A stretch of 64,000 nucleotides of DNA from Brachypodius melanocephalos (Eukaryota > Chordata > Aves > Passeriformes > Pycnonotidae), in the NCBI GenBank assembly GCA_013398615.1, contig VZSR01003807.1:4979959-5043958 (forward strand), in the 5' to 3' direction. The translations under genes and the position numbers were made by a program. The notes beneath the pieces were generated by a model that did not search any database, was not told the origin of the DNA, and saw nothing but the letters and a program-made list of their open reading frames with translations. The first letter of the stretch is position 1. The number at the start of each line of letters is the position of its first letter. Below, in pieces: positions 12,600 to 25,140 of the stretch.

Positions 12600-14400
12600 G
12601 AAGCAGAAGCAGAAACACCAATTATTATAAAGGAAGAAAAGGAGTGTAACAGGATATCAGCCTGGCTAAACAATGGGTTCTTCTTGGACCTCGAGACTTC
12701 AGCGGGAAGTTTACAGAAAGCAGAAACTAGGTCAGATTCAAGGGGAAGGTGACAGAGTAATAACACAAAGGAACAAAATCAGGAGGTACAAGGCACAAAA
12801 AAGACCAAGCTAGTAAGGAACATAAAAAGTAACGAGAGAGACAACATAAGTGATAAGGGAAAATGATGTGGGAAATGTATGTTGTAATACATGCTGCAGG
12901 AAAATGTATGTTAAACTGTTATGCTACAGTTAAACAAACACAGAAATTTATTTGTAAATGGCATAAAGGATGTGAACACATGTATGACATTCCTTGCCTC
13001 AATGTTTTCAAAGAATGAATGTGATCTGCAATCAAGTGACTGATGCAAGTTCTGTTAATGACAAAAATGTACTACTTTAACCTAGAATAAGGAAAGGGTT
13101 TAGTGAACACCTATGAAAGTCAGAGACTTTGAAATTATTTGATACAATAAATGTTATCCTATATAATATAATAAAGAGTTACTGGAATATGGTGAGATGT
13201 TGGATGGCTAATGAGAAAAAAAATAAGACTTCCCTGGAGAAAAGTATGGTCTGAGAAAACTGAGTTATAAACGTACCACTTAACTTTAATTTTTCAGGAA
13301 AACTGTAGGAACAAACAAGTGCCAAGAAGAAAAAAAAAAGTGATCAACAGTCAACAAAGATTTATTGGGAACAAATCATATCAAAGAAATCTGATTTCTT
13401 CCTATAATAGAGAAATAGAACTCATGAGAAGAGAATAATCAACAGATATCCATTACTAAGGTGTTAATAAAATGTTATTTCTTGTAAACAATCTGGGGAC
13501 AAGTGTTCTAGATAAAACTCTCAGAAGCTGGCTAGGAAACTTGTAACTGAGATCACTATCAGATGGGAAAACATATGTATTGAACTTCTACAAGTGCCTA
13601 GTGACTCTAGTATTGGCTGCTGCAGTTAATCAAAACGAAATTTCAAGAGAATTTGTTAATGGATTAGAGTAGAACTGGAACCTGATCAAAAAAGAAAAAG
13701 CCTGAAAAAATAAGATTAATTTCATTAAAGATAAATATAAATTTTTCTATTTTGATATGAGCACTCCATAGCATAACTACAAGCTATGAAATGTCTCATT
13801 TGGTAGCAGTGCTACAGAAAAAGTCCTTCTGGTAAAATGGATTACAACATGACTATGACTCAAACATTGACATTTTTGGAAAGGGCATATAAACGGATAA
13901 AAAGTGTGTATAAACAGCAGTGTAGCTGTATCTTAAGATCATTGCTCATATTTAGGCACCTTGATTCATGAAACACATTGATCAAGTGGGCACAATCCAG
14001 TGAATGATCAAAGGCTGAGAAAACATCAAAACCAAGAAAAAAATTGAAATGGTTATTTAAAATCTAGGGGAGATAAGGTTGTTGAGAAGACTGACAGTAG
14101 CCTTTAAAAACGTAAAAGACTACTGCAGGGAGGAAAGGAACAATTTGAACTTTATCATGCACAGAGCAAGAAATAGTGCTCCTAGATGACAGCAAGAAAG
14201 ATTCAGTTTAGATGGCAGGAAAACCTTTTTAACAATAAAGGTAGTAATGCACTAGAACAAATTGCTTTGGATGCTGTAGAAATAATTTGAAGTGTTTGAG
14301 AATAGGTTAAAAAGCATTGATAAAGGTCATCTAAAGATGCTCTGGCCATAAAGGGATGGGGAAGGATGAAGGACTGTTTTTTCCAGGTCTATTTTTTAAT
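12600..14400 (+). mobile_element. Old CR1 LINE fragment (ORF2 reverse-transcriptase region to 3' part)
   Basis: This is a decayed, 5'-truncated CR1 retroposon in sense orientation, recognised from several blocks in the expected order. Near 12660-12850 the pattern matches the CR1 region just upstream of the reverse transcriptase (…AWLNNGFF… then a lysine-rich stretch). At 13349-13420 the frame reads SQQRFIGNKSYQRNLISSYN, which corresponds to the CR1 SQHGF…KS…TNLI block. Around 13500-13620 come the …RSWLGNL… block and the remnant of the PQGSVLGP region. At 14090-14350 the 3' part is visible: the GGGAGATA…AGG start, then the 'AGGAAAAACCTTTTTAAC' block and the 'CACTAGAACAAATTG' block. Stops, indels and an interrupted frame show it is long dead. 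The divergent style resembles ancient CR1 subfamilies shared by birds, crocodiles and turtles. Edges are approximate. Confidence 0.85.
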
Positions 14401-16571
14401 GTTTCTGTGGACCTGCTAGAACATTTTGGCCATGGACCAAAATTATACAAGGTTGTGTCAAGTACAACTGAATCCTGTAATGGATGTGTAATGGAAACAG
14501 CAGGGACACGAAGTGTAAGTGCTTGTCAAGCTCAGCAGAGCTCAAGTTCAAGACTGGGCTGCTGATGAGGTTTTCAAGAGATGTGTTACAGGGAATGCTC
14601 CAAATTCTGAGATGAAAGTTTTCACCTCCTACCTGGGAAACTGGGAGAGCTGCCTGCAGATCTCAGCATTCTCCTTTTTCTCTTCTATAGTGTTTGAAGA
14701 CTTGAATGTACAGTATTTGTATTAAAATCCCTCCCTGTCATTGAGGTCAGTGTCTATAGAGACCCTCTGGTGATCTAAGCTCCTTTATAAGGCATATTCT
14801 AGAAATTAATCTGAAAAATACTAAATTTCTCTGACTTTTTCCAGGGAAATTGTTTGCTAAACTATAGCTAAAGAACATGATTCCTGACTCCCTGCTGATA
14901 ACTTGCTGTTAAGGATATATTCCTGCTGTTCATGACATGCAGCTGGTTCTATATTATTCGCTTCTACTATGAAGTACAACGAGATCTCCTGAAAGACCAC
15001 CTCCATAGTCATTCCAAGTAACTATTTTACGATATTTTCCAGGTTATAATTTGAGACGTTATAGAAACATAATGGGGATGGGTAATACCAAGAACCAGAA
15101 GGTAATTTGAATCCCCCTTTTCTCCTTCTCATAGGACACAACAGGCTAATGATTGTTTCCTTTTTTCCTCATGCCTCACGGAGTTGAAGAAAATCCACTG
15201 CTGACAGAACCTCAATGTAAGTACAGGTTTGGCACTCCATCCCTGCTGCCTAATATTCTATTAATACTTTAATAATACAGCAAATCCTTTCACCAGCCTC
15301 ACCAGAATACCAACAGTATCTCCATTTGCCTTCCTCACCATCCAAGCTCTATCTTCATACCTCAGCACAGCAACATCCCCCATATCTCTTCAGCTTGCTC
15401 AAAACTTATTAGTAAGTAAGATGTTTCTACTTTCAATATAGTTTGAGCAGTGATGTAATATACATAATTTCAGTCCTCTGTAAAAAAAAATTACAGTCAT
15501 ACTCCTGGCCTTTGTTTTTTTTTTTTTTTTGATACCTCCTACTGATAGAATTATGTCAACTGCTGTGCATGGTTTTTCAAGGTGTATCACAGGGAAGTTT
15601 TATATATGTTAGTTTATATAACTTTCACGTTCTTTCTCACAACACAGCATACTATCACAGAAATGCCTGATTTATGAGAAGAAAATCATGTGCTTTTGCA
15701 TGAGCAAAGAAATAAGTTCTGGAAAGTCTCTTCTTAGGATGACATATTATTCATTTATCAAAAATATGTTCAAGGAAATTATGTGTGAACTCTGAAAATA
15801 TGATCAGCTTTGGCATGAATAATGGTTACTTCTTTTGGCTTTTGTGAACTCCTCAGCAAAAAATTACAGATGCTATACAAGACCACTACATGTGCAATAC
15901 TTGAAAATCTGATGATGTAATAGAGCTGCATTCTTGAATAGAAACCAAAATACATATAATTCAAAATACAACTTAGAGGTAACCTGAAAATATCTTGTAA
16001 GTGAAAGAGGTATCTAGAGTCCAATTAAACTAGAAGTAATGCAAATATAAAAGGCAAAAAATATTTTGAGTTTACCAACAATTGCCTATAGCCCGAGGCT
16101 AAATGATGGTGCAGAAAACTTACACGACCCAGTGCCCAGTTGTCCAGTAATTTACTACAGGCTGCCTGGAAGCTGTTGACATAAATGCTGGCAGAAATAG
16201 CATTTCAGCAGACCAGCATTCTACTGATCCATAGAATCCAGTCTCTCATCTCTCACAGAGTTCAGAGGTGATTGCATTCAGCAGCCTCACTGGCTCTAAT
16301 TAGTAAGGGAAAGCAAATAAATAAATAAATAAATTCTTCCTATTTTTTTCCCTGACTCTGTGAAAAATCCAAACATACTGTTGAACAGTGGGACATGATA
16401 CATTAGAAGTGCCTATTTATATTTTTGCCTTGATGTGCTCACAGAACTCCAAGGAAACCAGCTAGAAATGAGAATATAATGCTGTGCTTAAAAGTAAATG
16501 CTCTCTTAAATAAAATACTGATCATAAAATTAATTCAAAGGCATAGTCGAATTTTAACATCACTGAACTAT
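14401..16571. other. Non-coding DNA with homopolymer and tetranucleotide repeats
   Basis: No gene supported. A T16 tract lies at 15515-15530 and an (AAAT)n microsatellite at 16315-16334. The first few hundred bases could include unrecognised remains of the CR1 copy to the left. Nothing else stands out. Confidence 0.6.
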
Positions 16572-16830
16572 TAATTTTTTATGTTGGAAAAGATTGCTAA
16601 AATCATCGAGTTCAACAACTGACCTATCATTGCCATGGTCACCACTAAACCATGTCCCTAACGAGTTAGCAGATGGATATTTAATCACCACAAACACTCC
16701 TGGATTAAGCAGCCCCATATAAAGATTCATTTTATCTGTAAGAAGGAAATATACTTAAATATTTTTATTGCAAAAAAATATGTCCTAAATTCAAACTGTG
16801 CCTTCTTCACTTGGAAACCCCATTAATTAT
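16572..16830 (-). mobile_element. CR1 LINE 3' tail, antisense
   Basis: Read on the + strand, this has the typical reverse-complement layout of the avian CR1 3' end: GTTGGAAAAGA-type start, then ATCATCGAGTTCAACAACTG, the AAACCATGTCCCTAA block, and a degenerate match to the 'caccacctccctgggcagcc' block around 16690-16715. The tail therefore faces left, meaning the insertion is on the minus strand and severely 5' truncated. No terminal 8-bp ATTCTATG-type repeat survives at the left end, consistent with an old copy. The right edge is uncertain; similarity may fade anywhere from about 16740 to 16830. Confidence 0.82.
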
Positions 16831-17039
16831 GCAAAATTGGTAAGTTAATTTGCTTTTTATTTCCACGCATTTTCATTTCAATTAGCTGTACTCCATTTCG
16901 TTAACTTTCCTCAATAACTACCCTATTCTTACTTATCATTTAATTGTAACTACAATTAAATTGAGATGGGAGGTATTTAAAAACAAGCACAAAACCAGTG
17001 AAGACTTCAAGAAACAAAAGATTTTAAATGTAATAAACA

Positions 17040-17180
17040 ACATCAAACGACCTGACATGGGAACAAATGTTCTAACATACCAGTTTGCGTTCTAACTCTG
17101 TACACCAACATAACATGCCATAGGATGAGCGTTAAGGTCCGAAATGGCTAACTTCTAGAGATTACTGTCTCCCTCAAAAG
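17040..17180. promoter_or_regulatory. Candidate conserved non-coding element
   Basis: This stretch is higher in sequence complexity than its surroundings and keeps isolated CpGs (for example in GTTTGCGTTC, GAGCGTTA and GTCCGAAA). It has no coding frame. CpG retention in AT-rich DNA can reflect purifying selection. This is inference from composition only; a multi-bird alignment would decide. Confidence 0.25.
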
Positions 17181-17295
17181 GCAGTAGTTACCCATTCAAC
17201 ATTACAGGAAAACAGTGCTTTGAGGAGATTCAAAGGGTTTGTTTTCTACATAGTCGCAGTGACCACCCATTTGAGTATTTTTGCAATGACTTTTA

Positions 17296-17349
17296 CTTAA
17301 CTATTAAATAAGCAAACTAAGCTTGTCTGTTGCTTATTTAATAGTTAAG
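17296..17349. repeat. Perfect 20-bp inverted repeat (hairpin)
   Basis: Arms 17296-17315 and 17330-17349 are exact reverse complements (CTTAACTATTAAATAAGCAA and its partner) around a 14-nt loop. Pairing can extend four more positions outward, past one mismatch, with one G-U pair. A 20-bp perfect stem is far longer than expected by chance at this spacing. Possible origins are a short inverted-repeat element, template-switching during replication, or a small-RNA precursor. A GAAA-type microsatellite abuts the right arm. Confidence 0.9.
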
Positions 17350-17370
17350 AAAGAAAGAAAGACAGAAAGG
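17349..17370. repeat. (GAAA)n microsatellite
   Basis: Four to five imperfect GAAA units directly abut the right arm of the hairpin; one unit is changed to GACA. Confidence 0.8.
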
Positions 17371-17539
17371 ACCCGCCCATCCTGTATTTTTATACTTATA
17401 TTCTAAGTTTATCCTCTTGGCAGGCCATTGGTATTGAAACCAACTCTTAAATATTATGCTTGAAATTCAGGCTTACAGTGCTTCATGTGTGTGGGACAAG
17501 AGAACTAACTCATGAACTGTTGTGACTGACAAAAAGATA

Positions 17540-17880
17540 ACAAGACTTAACAGTGATAGAATTTATGCTAAACACACGCTAGGCGTTTACTCAGGGGAGA
17601 GATTTTAAGCTTTTCAAAGAGTGCTTTGCTTGGATTCTGCATGTCAGAAAATTTAATACAGAATTTCATGCCTGCATTATTAATACTCGGGGTATATTGA
17701 TTCTTTTGTGTTTAGAAGTCACTAACTATATTTTGTGACTTATGGTTTATGAGCTACTAGCTGGAAAATGGAAAAATTCTATGTGTAAAACTCGGGGGAT
17801 GCAACCTTAATTCCACTTAAATGATTTTAACCTGCAGCATCAACACAGGTGTAGGTCATCGAATTTTAGGAATCAGGCCA
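17540..17880. promoter_or_regulatory. Candidate conserved non-coding element
   Basis: A long stretch without simple repeats that keeps CpGs in otherwise AT-rich DNA (ACACGCT, GGCGTTT, ACTCGGGG twice at about 17687 and 17791, CATCGAA). It contains TAAT-type homeodomain cores and has no coding frame. The call rests on composition alone. Confidence 0.25.
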
Positions 17881-19189
17881 AAAGCATTTCAGTTTATCTA
17901 CTGAGATGAAATTCTTGACTAACAGGAGCTGATCTGAAAATTCCAGACCCAGAAACAAAAGAAATACAAGCAACTGGGAAGTACCTTACAGATGTAAGAT
18001 GGATGAGGGGCTACAGAGAGATTTTCTTCAGCTTCTGCTGAAACAGGCATCTCAAGCACAATTCTGGAGGCAACCTAAACCAAACCCAATTCCCCTAGCT
18101 GGTCACAGTGGTTTGCAGCCCCACTAGTAGATATGGCTAGTGTATAGAACCTTTTTCATTAATATGTTGATCTTTTCATAGTATGTAATTAATTAATCAT
18201 TAATATTGACAATATTGTAAGGACTCTGCATTTGATAAAAACCTCACCTTTAACCACAAAAATGGATGGAGACTGGCTTTGGATTATACCTAATGAAGAG
18301 CAAAATCAGAGATAGAAGCAAAGTCAAGCCCACTAATCTGGAAAGCATTAAAGTAGCCAGGTGGGACACTTAAGAAACAAAGACAGAAATTAGGTGAGAT
18401 ACCATGTAATTTCGTATGTGACAGGACTGTCCAGCATCAGATACATATACAGATGTCCAGCATCAGTACAGTTATTTCTGTTCCAATATGCTAACAAGCC
18501 TAAGCCATAGAAAACTTGTGTTTCCTGATGTTATTGCTTATATGTCTATAATTAATAATGTTTTCAGATGTTTATAGGACTTAATGTATTTTCCTGGGCA
18601 GATTTCAAGTTAGAAATTTTAAATTTTGTTTTTAATGGTGAATGAATCTATTATTTTCCTTATAATTTTGAGATTTAGCTTCAGCATTGTGAGGGATATC
18701 TCCTTTCAATAACATCTTGCTGAAAAAAGCTGCTTTGAAAACTGTTGAATAATCAACTGCACCTTCTGAGTAGGTGCATGTGGGATACATAGATAGCTCG
18801 TGTATCTTGTCAAATGTTGAGGCATACCAATACCAACTGACCCTTGATTTTTATTTCAAAACAATTCAAACTAAAAAGTAAAATCTCACTGTCTTGCTCA
18901 TTGGAAAAGCTTCTAAAGGAAGACAAAACAAACCCAGGCTGTTGGTCCTTTCAATCATTTACCTCTGATTTGTGAACAGAAGGGAAAGTAGCCATGTTAT
19001 CTAATAACCTGGCATACACTCCTCTTCCACAGAGACAGGATTTTACAGCTGGCAAACAAACTATTCCCTTGCAACAGAGCTTTAGCAAAAAGCTCCTGTT
19101 CTGTCTATTTTGAATGAGAGATGGCATATTGAATGTGTCAGGCTTGGACCCTGCACTTTTCTGAAATCTCATCAAAACCTAGTGCCTGA

Positions 19190-19500
19190 ACATCTGAGTC
19201 AGATGTCAGGAGTGACAAAAGAGCCAGCTAAGTGCTTGCGGCTGCCCAGCCGGCAGGCTGTCGCTCTGCTGTCAGAGAGTAATCAGTTTGATAGGGCTTG
19301 TCACACATGGAAAGCAGTCATTTTGGAAAGAAAACCAGCAAACAGAGAGCCAGGCTTAGAGCAAAATAGTTGGCACTGCTATGATTTTAAATTAGTGTCA
19401 CATTTAGGCATCCCGCCTTATTCCGTGGATGGGATTATGAACAGGGTGTATTTCCTCATTCAGACTTACAGTCACTGCATTTGTAATGTGGTTTTGGGGT
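19190..19500. promoter_or_regulatory. Candidate conserved non-coding element
   Basis: High-complexity sequence with at least five CpGs (TTGCGG, GCCGGC, GTCGCT, CCCGCC and TTCCGTGG), no simple repeats and no recognised transposon. A 130-codon + strand frame (19110-19502) spans it. That frame has no known domain and no splice framework, so I prefer a non-coding regulatory reading. A weak alternative is an unrecognised exon or the last exon of a non-coding RNA. Confidence 0.3.
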
Positions 19501-22500
19501 GAGAAATTCTAATATCAGCTCTTAATAACACCACTTGGTGAATTCCTTTGGAAGGTGCAGTGACACCACAGGCATCTGATCCTCATTGACTTAAAGATTC
19601 ATTCTCACTCACCCAAATGAAGGAAACAGCAAGAGCATAAACGGCAGCCCAACCAAAATACTTGCTCTTTGCCTCCACAAAGGCTAGACAGAGGTTTGGT
19701 CCTGCTGGTGGGAAACTGAAGACAGTAAAAGAGAGAAATTAAAGAGTGTGGTGTGTTTATATCCTTTCTGCCAGGCAAACACACTAAGAGGATATTGAAA
19801 GATCTGTGTCCCTGTATGTGTCTTTGGACAACCAAATAATTATATCTTCTTTCTCACCAAGATGCTTGAGGAAGGGGAACAGAAAAGCCGAGGCATTCTC
19901 ACTCCTGGAGGATAAAACATTGATCCAAACAACCAAACCCAAAATAAGTGTAGTTTATGAAGGTCTGTTGAGCTGGGGGAATATGTTACTGAAAAAAGTT
20001 TCTAGGAATTTACAGATATTTTAATACCACTTGCAGTTGAATTCAGTGTTAGTAAAACAACTTGCAAGAAAGTTAAGTATCAGTGAGCTATTTCAGTATG
20101 GAAATGGTTAGAACCAGATGGTTTAGGTGCACCTGGCATAGAGACACCAATGATTGATGGTGATTCTTATTGTCATGCCCAGCTCTAAAGGCTGAAGATT
20201 TCATTAACAGAGCTTTCCAATTCTTCATTGAGCAGCCACCACCCTGGAATGAGAAGACATGAAGATCTTCATCTTTCCACTATTTCCCAGCATATATGAG
20301 TCAAGTGGGCTTATCACTGTAGAAATTGCCATTCTCATTATTAATTAACTCCTTCCCCATATAACACCAGAAAAAAGAAGAAGTTTAAGGGCCTCCTCAG
20401 CTTCTCCTTTGTTTCTCAGCTGTATCCTAAGTAATGCTACCAGGCTACTTTAGCACTTGTTGAAGGACAGTTATTTTGTTATTTTGTGAGATGGCTGTCT
20501 AATGGCAATTCTTGGACCTGGGACCTGATGCTGCTCCTCCTGCCTTGTTCTGTTACTTCTTTCTAGAAATGAGTGAGACTGTTTATTCCCTCCCTTTCCT
20601 TCCCAGCTTGGTTTCTATATTTGTCCACAAAAATGAAAGGTAAACATTTAAATCTTTTCAGACTGAGTTAAAAGAACTGAGATCTTGGGATACTTGGTTT
20701 GATCTCAGCTGAGTAAAACCACAATGAATTGGATCAGTTACTCATAAATGCTTTTTCCTCATGAATAGATAGGATTTACCATGTCCAAAACTATGTTTCA
20801 ATTTTCAGCTTTACTACAACTTTTATTAGGCTATTAAAAGGCATTATTAGTGTTCCATGGGGTTTTTCATTAGGAAAACCCCATATAAAAATCTAAATGT
20901 AAATTATGCGAAGGATGAAAGTAGGTGGTTTTCTGCTCAGTAATTCGGTGCTTAAACAAATAAAAATGAGATAAAATCAAATATTATATTAAAATTTTAT
21001 TCTCTGCTGCTAGGAGGGAAATATTTGCAAATGGATATATTGTCTGCATAGTAAATTCTGGTGAGCTTCATTAAAACAGGTGTTTTCTAGAAAAAAATAT
21101 ACTAATTTTTTCTGCTATTCCAAACAGAGAATTTAAATATTTATTAGGCTCTGAAGTAGAATTAAAAGTAGTCATCCTTGCCAAAAACCTAAATAATATA
21201 TTCTGATGAAAACCTATTCCTCAATTATAAATCATATCCGCCATTGGTTGCATTAAAGCTAATGGAAAAACTCATTTAATATAAAACACTTAGGATATTG
21301 TATCTCATGCTCTTGCCATATGCTTTTGTATAGAGAAGAAAATGCAAGTATCATTTTTAGTAATATTATATACTGATGCTAGGTGGGGTTATTTATTTAA
21401 AGATTTAATTACCTTTCTTTTTCCACTGCCAGAATAATGTGTTTACTGGTATATCTGCTGAAAATATTTTTATAATCCAAAGATCTCCACCTTTTAAACC
21501 AGTCAGGTTTTCAGGCTTCCTTTCAAATACAGTTAAATAGTATTGCATTAATGAAAATACCAGACATGAGAAAAAAAAAATTTGCACTTTCATTGATTTC
21601 AGGTGAAAATAAATTGTTTAGTCTGTTGAAATTTTGTGAGCTACAGGAATTACTCAGGCTGTGAGACAACATACAAAAGCTTGTTTGATGTATGATTTTA
21701 ATACAAAGTTTTTCTGTGTAGTCAGTTGCTTATGTAACTTCTGGTGAAGAGAGAAAATGGTTTTATTTAGTCTCTGAATTGATGAATTGTCTCAGGTTTG
21801 ATGGATGTCTCAGACAAATTTCAAGGGATTTAGAGAAGGGAAGGGAGGTTGAACATTGCGTGATTGCATATCAGTTTTAAAACAAGCCACTTTTTATAAA
21901 ACTCCCTAATTTCAAGGACATTATTATTATTTGAAGCAACCTTAAAGTAGAATATAGTCCCCTGTTTTACTGTCTGAAATTTAAATAAAGTGTTACAGGT
22001 CATGCAGTAAAGGATCAATAAGGACACTTCAGGGAAGAAAATGCCATATATTTCATTACCAAAGAGCATTCAGGAAAGGGACCTGCATGCAGTATAAGCA
22101 GCACAAACGTATGCTTATAAAGTAAGATATAAATCTTCATAAAATAAGCCAATAAGCCAATGGCTTTTTTAACAATAAAACCAATTAATAACAAAATGCT
22201 GACTGCTGGTTCTCAATCCAGCACCTTGTCTCATTAAGGGACACAAGGTAGAGACACCTCTTTCCTTGCTCTTTGATGGCTGAGTTATCTGTCCTGGTTG
22301 TTTTGGGTTTTTTGGACAGGAATCTCTTGGTACCATTTAACAGCCAAGACTATTGTGAATGCATGTCCTAGAAGGGAAATGATCTCTAGTTCATTTTTAT
22401 ACACACATGGCATGGCAGCGAGAGTAAAATATGTCTAAAAATCAAAAATGTGACAAAGTTTGAGTTGTTTTGCTTTTCCACAACATTTTAAAATATTTGC

Positions 22501-24900
22501 ACATCAATTCAGTCACTCCAGTGTAGAACAGCTTATGATGATCACAGACGTTTTACTATAAGGTACTCATTGAATTTTACTTTCTCCTGAGTTTTTGGGG
22601 TTTGATGTTATCTCTGTTGACACCATCTTGGGTACCCTGCTGCTCTGCTTTGTAACATGATATATGAGGTTTGAACCTCACCTTTTCCTTTCATTAGAAT
22701 TCAGTGGCATTTAGAGACCTAATTATTCTCTTTCTCTGCTAAGCTTTGACTGAAATAACAGTAGCTGAAATGAATGTTACTCTTTAGGTCTTCTTTTTTT
22801 TTCCTCTAAGTCTTATTAAAGTGGAGTTACACTTCTAATGGCCTCTTTGTTTATTTCAAATAATGTTTATTTATACTTCTCTCTTTCTATTTGGTTTTAA
22901 TAATAATGTTTTCCCCATGTTTATATATCTGTAGAGGAAGCATCTGTTCCCAGTAATATGAGTTTCTAGTAATATGAAGGGTTTGTGCTCCTACATGCTG
23001 GATTTTACTGTACTTATCTCTGGTTATTTAATTACATAATTCACTTTAATTTATAACTTTATGTACTTCTGAAAAGATTTATATTCCTGCCTAAATCTAC
23101 ATCCCTATGCATCCTAATTTTATAACTCTAGTTCTGTTGTCTTTTCTGTCTTACTTTCTTGTCTCCAGCTCTCTAATTGAAACTGTCTGTTGTTTATTTT
23201 AGGAAAGGGTTATTATGACAATCCAGGGAAAACCTCTCCATTTAGTCATTAGATTTATTAGGCAGTCCTAGCAGTCTTCAAGGAGAAAGAGTTAACTATA
23301 TTTTTTTGCATATTGGTCAAAACCAAAGTAATCAAAAATTCATCACCACACTTGTTCATGGTTTAGAAGACAGTTTGCATTGAAACAAATGAAAATATAT
23401 TGCAGCCTAAGAACCTTTAAATCCCACTCTTGCCACAGGGGGAGTCTTGATTCCTTAGATCCCATTTGTGCCCAGCACCTTCCTGCAGATGCATTTTGAA
23501 GCCAGGATTTCAGACTGGCCCATCCTTCAGCCCCTGCATGCTAATTAGTGTTCAGATGTGCTCGTGTGTTTTGGAGAAAGGTGAAACAAGAGACAGCTGC
23601 TAGTCTTCAGCAAAGCCAAATGAAATTAAAGTCTAACACACATGAGTGCTTAAACACTGAAATTAATATGAAAGATGTTGACAGGCTCTTTTTATCAGTC
23701 ACTTTTTAAACATGTGTAATTGGGATCACCACAGGAGTACCATATTAATATGCAGAGGAGATAATATTAAAGAGGATAGGTGAGATGAAACCAAAATGGA
23801 ATTTGTGAAACCTCTTTCATCCATGAGGACGAATATACTGCTCCTGAAGTATGAAGTGCCCCAGGAGTTATGTAGTATCACTAATCCATTTAAGGGGCAT
23901 GTAGGCTAAAATGTAAAAAAAAAATAAATTCTATCCTAAATGACCCCAAAGTTTTCATAAACTTAGACTACACATATCACATACATACACATGCACTCTG
24001 GTCTTCACCCGTCACAGTGCTGGGTGCTTTTCCCAAATCAGGAAAGGGACTAAAGGTTTCCTGTGTTATCTGCTTTCTGCTCTGGATACAGAGCCCCACA
24101 GGGCTGCAGCATGGTGTGGAGCAAGTTGTTGAAAGATTATTCTCAGCAGCTCTTCCATCACCCCTCAGGGGAAGGTAACACCACTCCTGTGACCAGCCCA
24201 AAAGAGGGAGCTGGTAATGGGCTGTTACCCTTGCAGCAGGCAGGTAATATTTTGGACTGGTATTAGAGGAACTAGCGAGATAGTCACTTTGGGTACCACA
24301 GCAACATTTCCAGGCATTGTAGAACAACTATTGGGACTCTTTATTAGAAGACCTCTGGTAAGGTTTTTGTTTTCAAATTATCATAAGAGAATTTGGTGAT
24401 AATAATTTTCTTTGATGAATAAAGTTCATTATCACCATAATGTTGCTATCTTTAAATACTTTTAAGAAGTAATATCACAAATTATAAATTCCTGATGAAC
24501 TTTCTAAGATTAAACTTGTGGTAGATATTGACTTTTTAGAGGATATATATATATCTATAAGGAGCCAGCGCTCACATTTTACAGTGAAAACCAAATTCCA
24601 AATAAAACCTTTACAGTTTTTTTCTTTCTTGGTGAATAGTAAGTTCAAACTGCACTGTCTTATTGTTGTCTTTTGTGTGGGCAAGAAAAAGAGAAGTCAT
24701 GAAGAAATAGGAAAAATTAATAAGGGAAAACCTCACTATTTATTCAAACAGATTAAATTAGAGTCTAATTCAAACCTTATTAATCTCATTTGGGGAACTC
24801 CCACTGGCTTTAGTCATATTCAGCTCCAGCTCTATAGTTAAGTAATTAATATTCTGAATCACACTATTCTAAGGACCACGTAATTTATATTTTGGTATTC
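19501..24900. other. AT-rich unique non-coding DNA
   Basis: No gene supported. An imperfect inverted repeat around 20857-20884 (ATGGGGTTTT versus AAAACCCCAT) is the only structured feature noticed. The block at about 23980-24280 is less AT-rich and has overlapping open frames on both strands, without domains. A short (AT)n run is near 24547-24558. Confidence 0.6.
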
Positions 24901-24904
24901 TTCT

Positions 24905-25140
24905 GACTTCCAGAGCATTAGGGAAAACTGCCACGAGCAAAAGCGGACAGTTCATCTGAGACAGCGTGCTGCTTTAGTGCACAAATCTTGTTTTATTTGT
25001 CTGTCTGCAGACAAGTTGCCTCCAGATAATTAAATGGAACTGTACTTGAAGGCAAAGTGGTCCAACCTTTCATTCTCTTAAGAGAACATTTCAACCAAGT
25101 GGATTGTATTTTCTGTCTTCCAGTATTATACGCAGCCAGT
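24905..25140. promoter_or_regulatory. Candidate conserved non-coding element
   Basis: Complex sequence with CpGs kept at CCACGAGC, AAGCGGAC and CAGCGTGC, and a short palindromic TCTGCAGA core inside GTCTGTCTGCAGACAAG near 25000-25016. There is no open frame of note. The call is inferred from composition and needs cross-species alignment. Confidence 0.25.

Noticed and set aside
23977..24327. 116-codon minus-strand frame
   Set aside because: Opposed by + strand frames over the same bases and lacks any domain; reflects a local fall in AT content.
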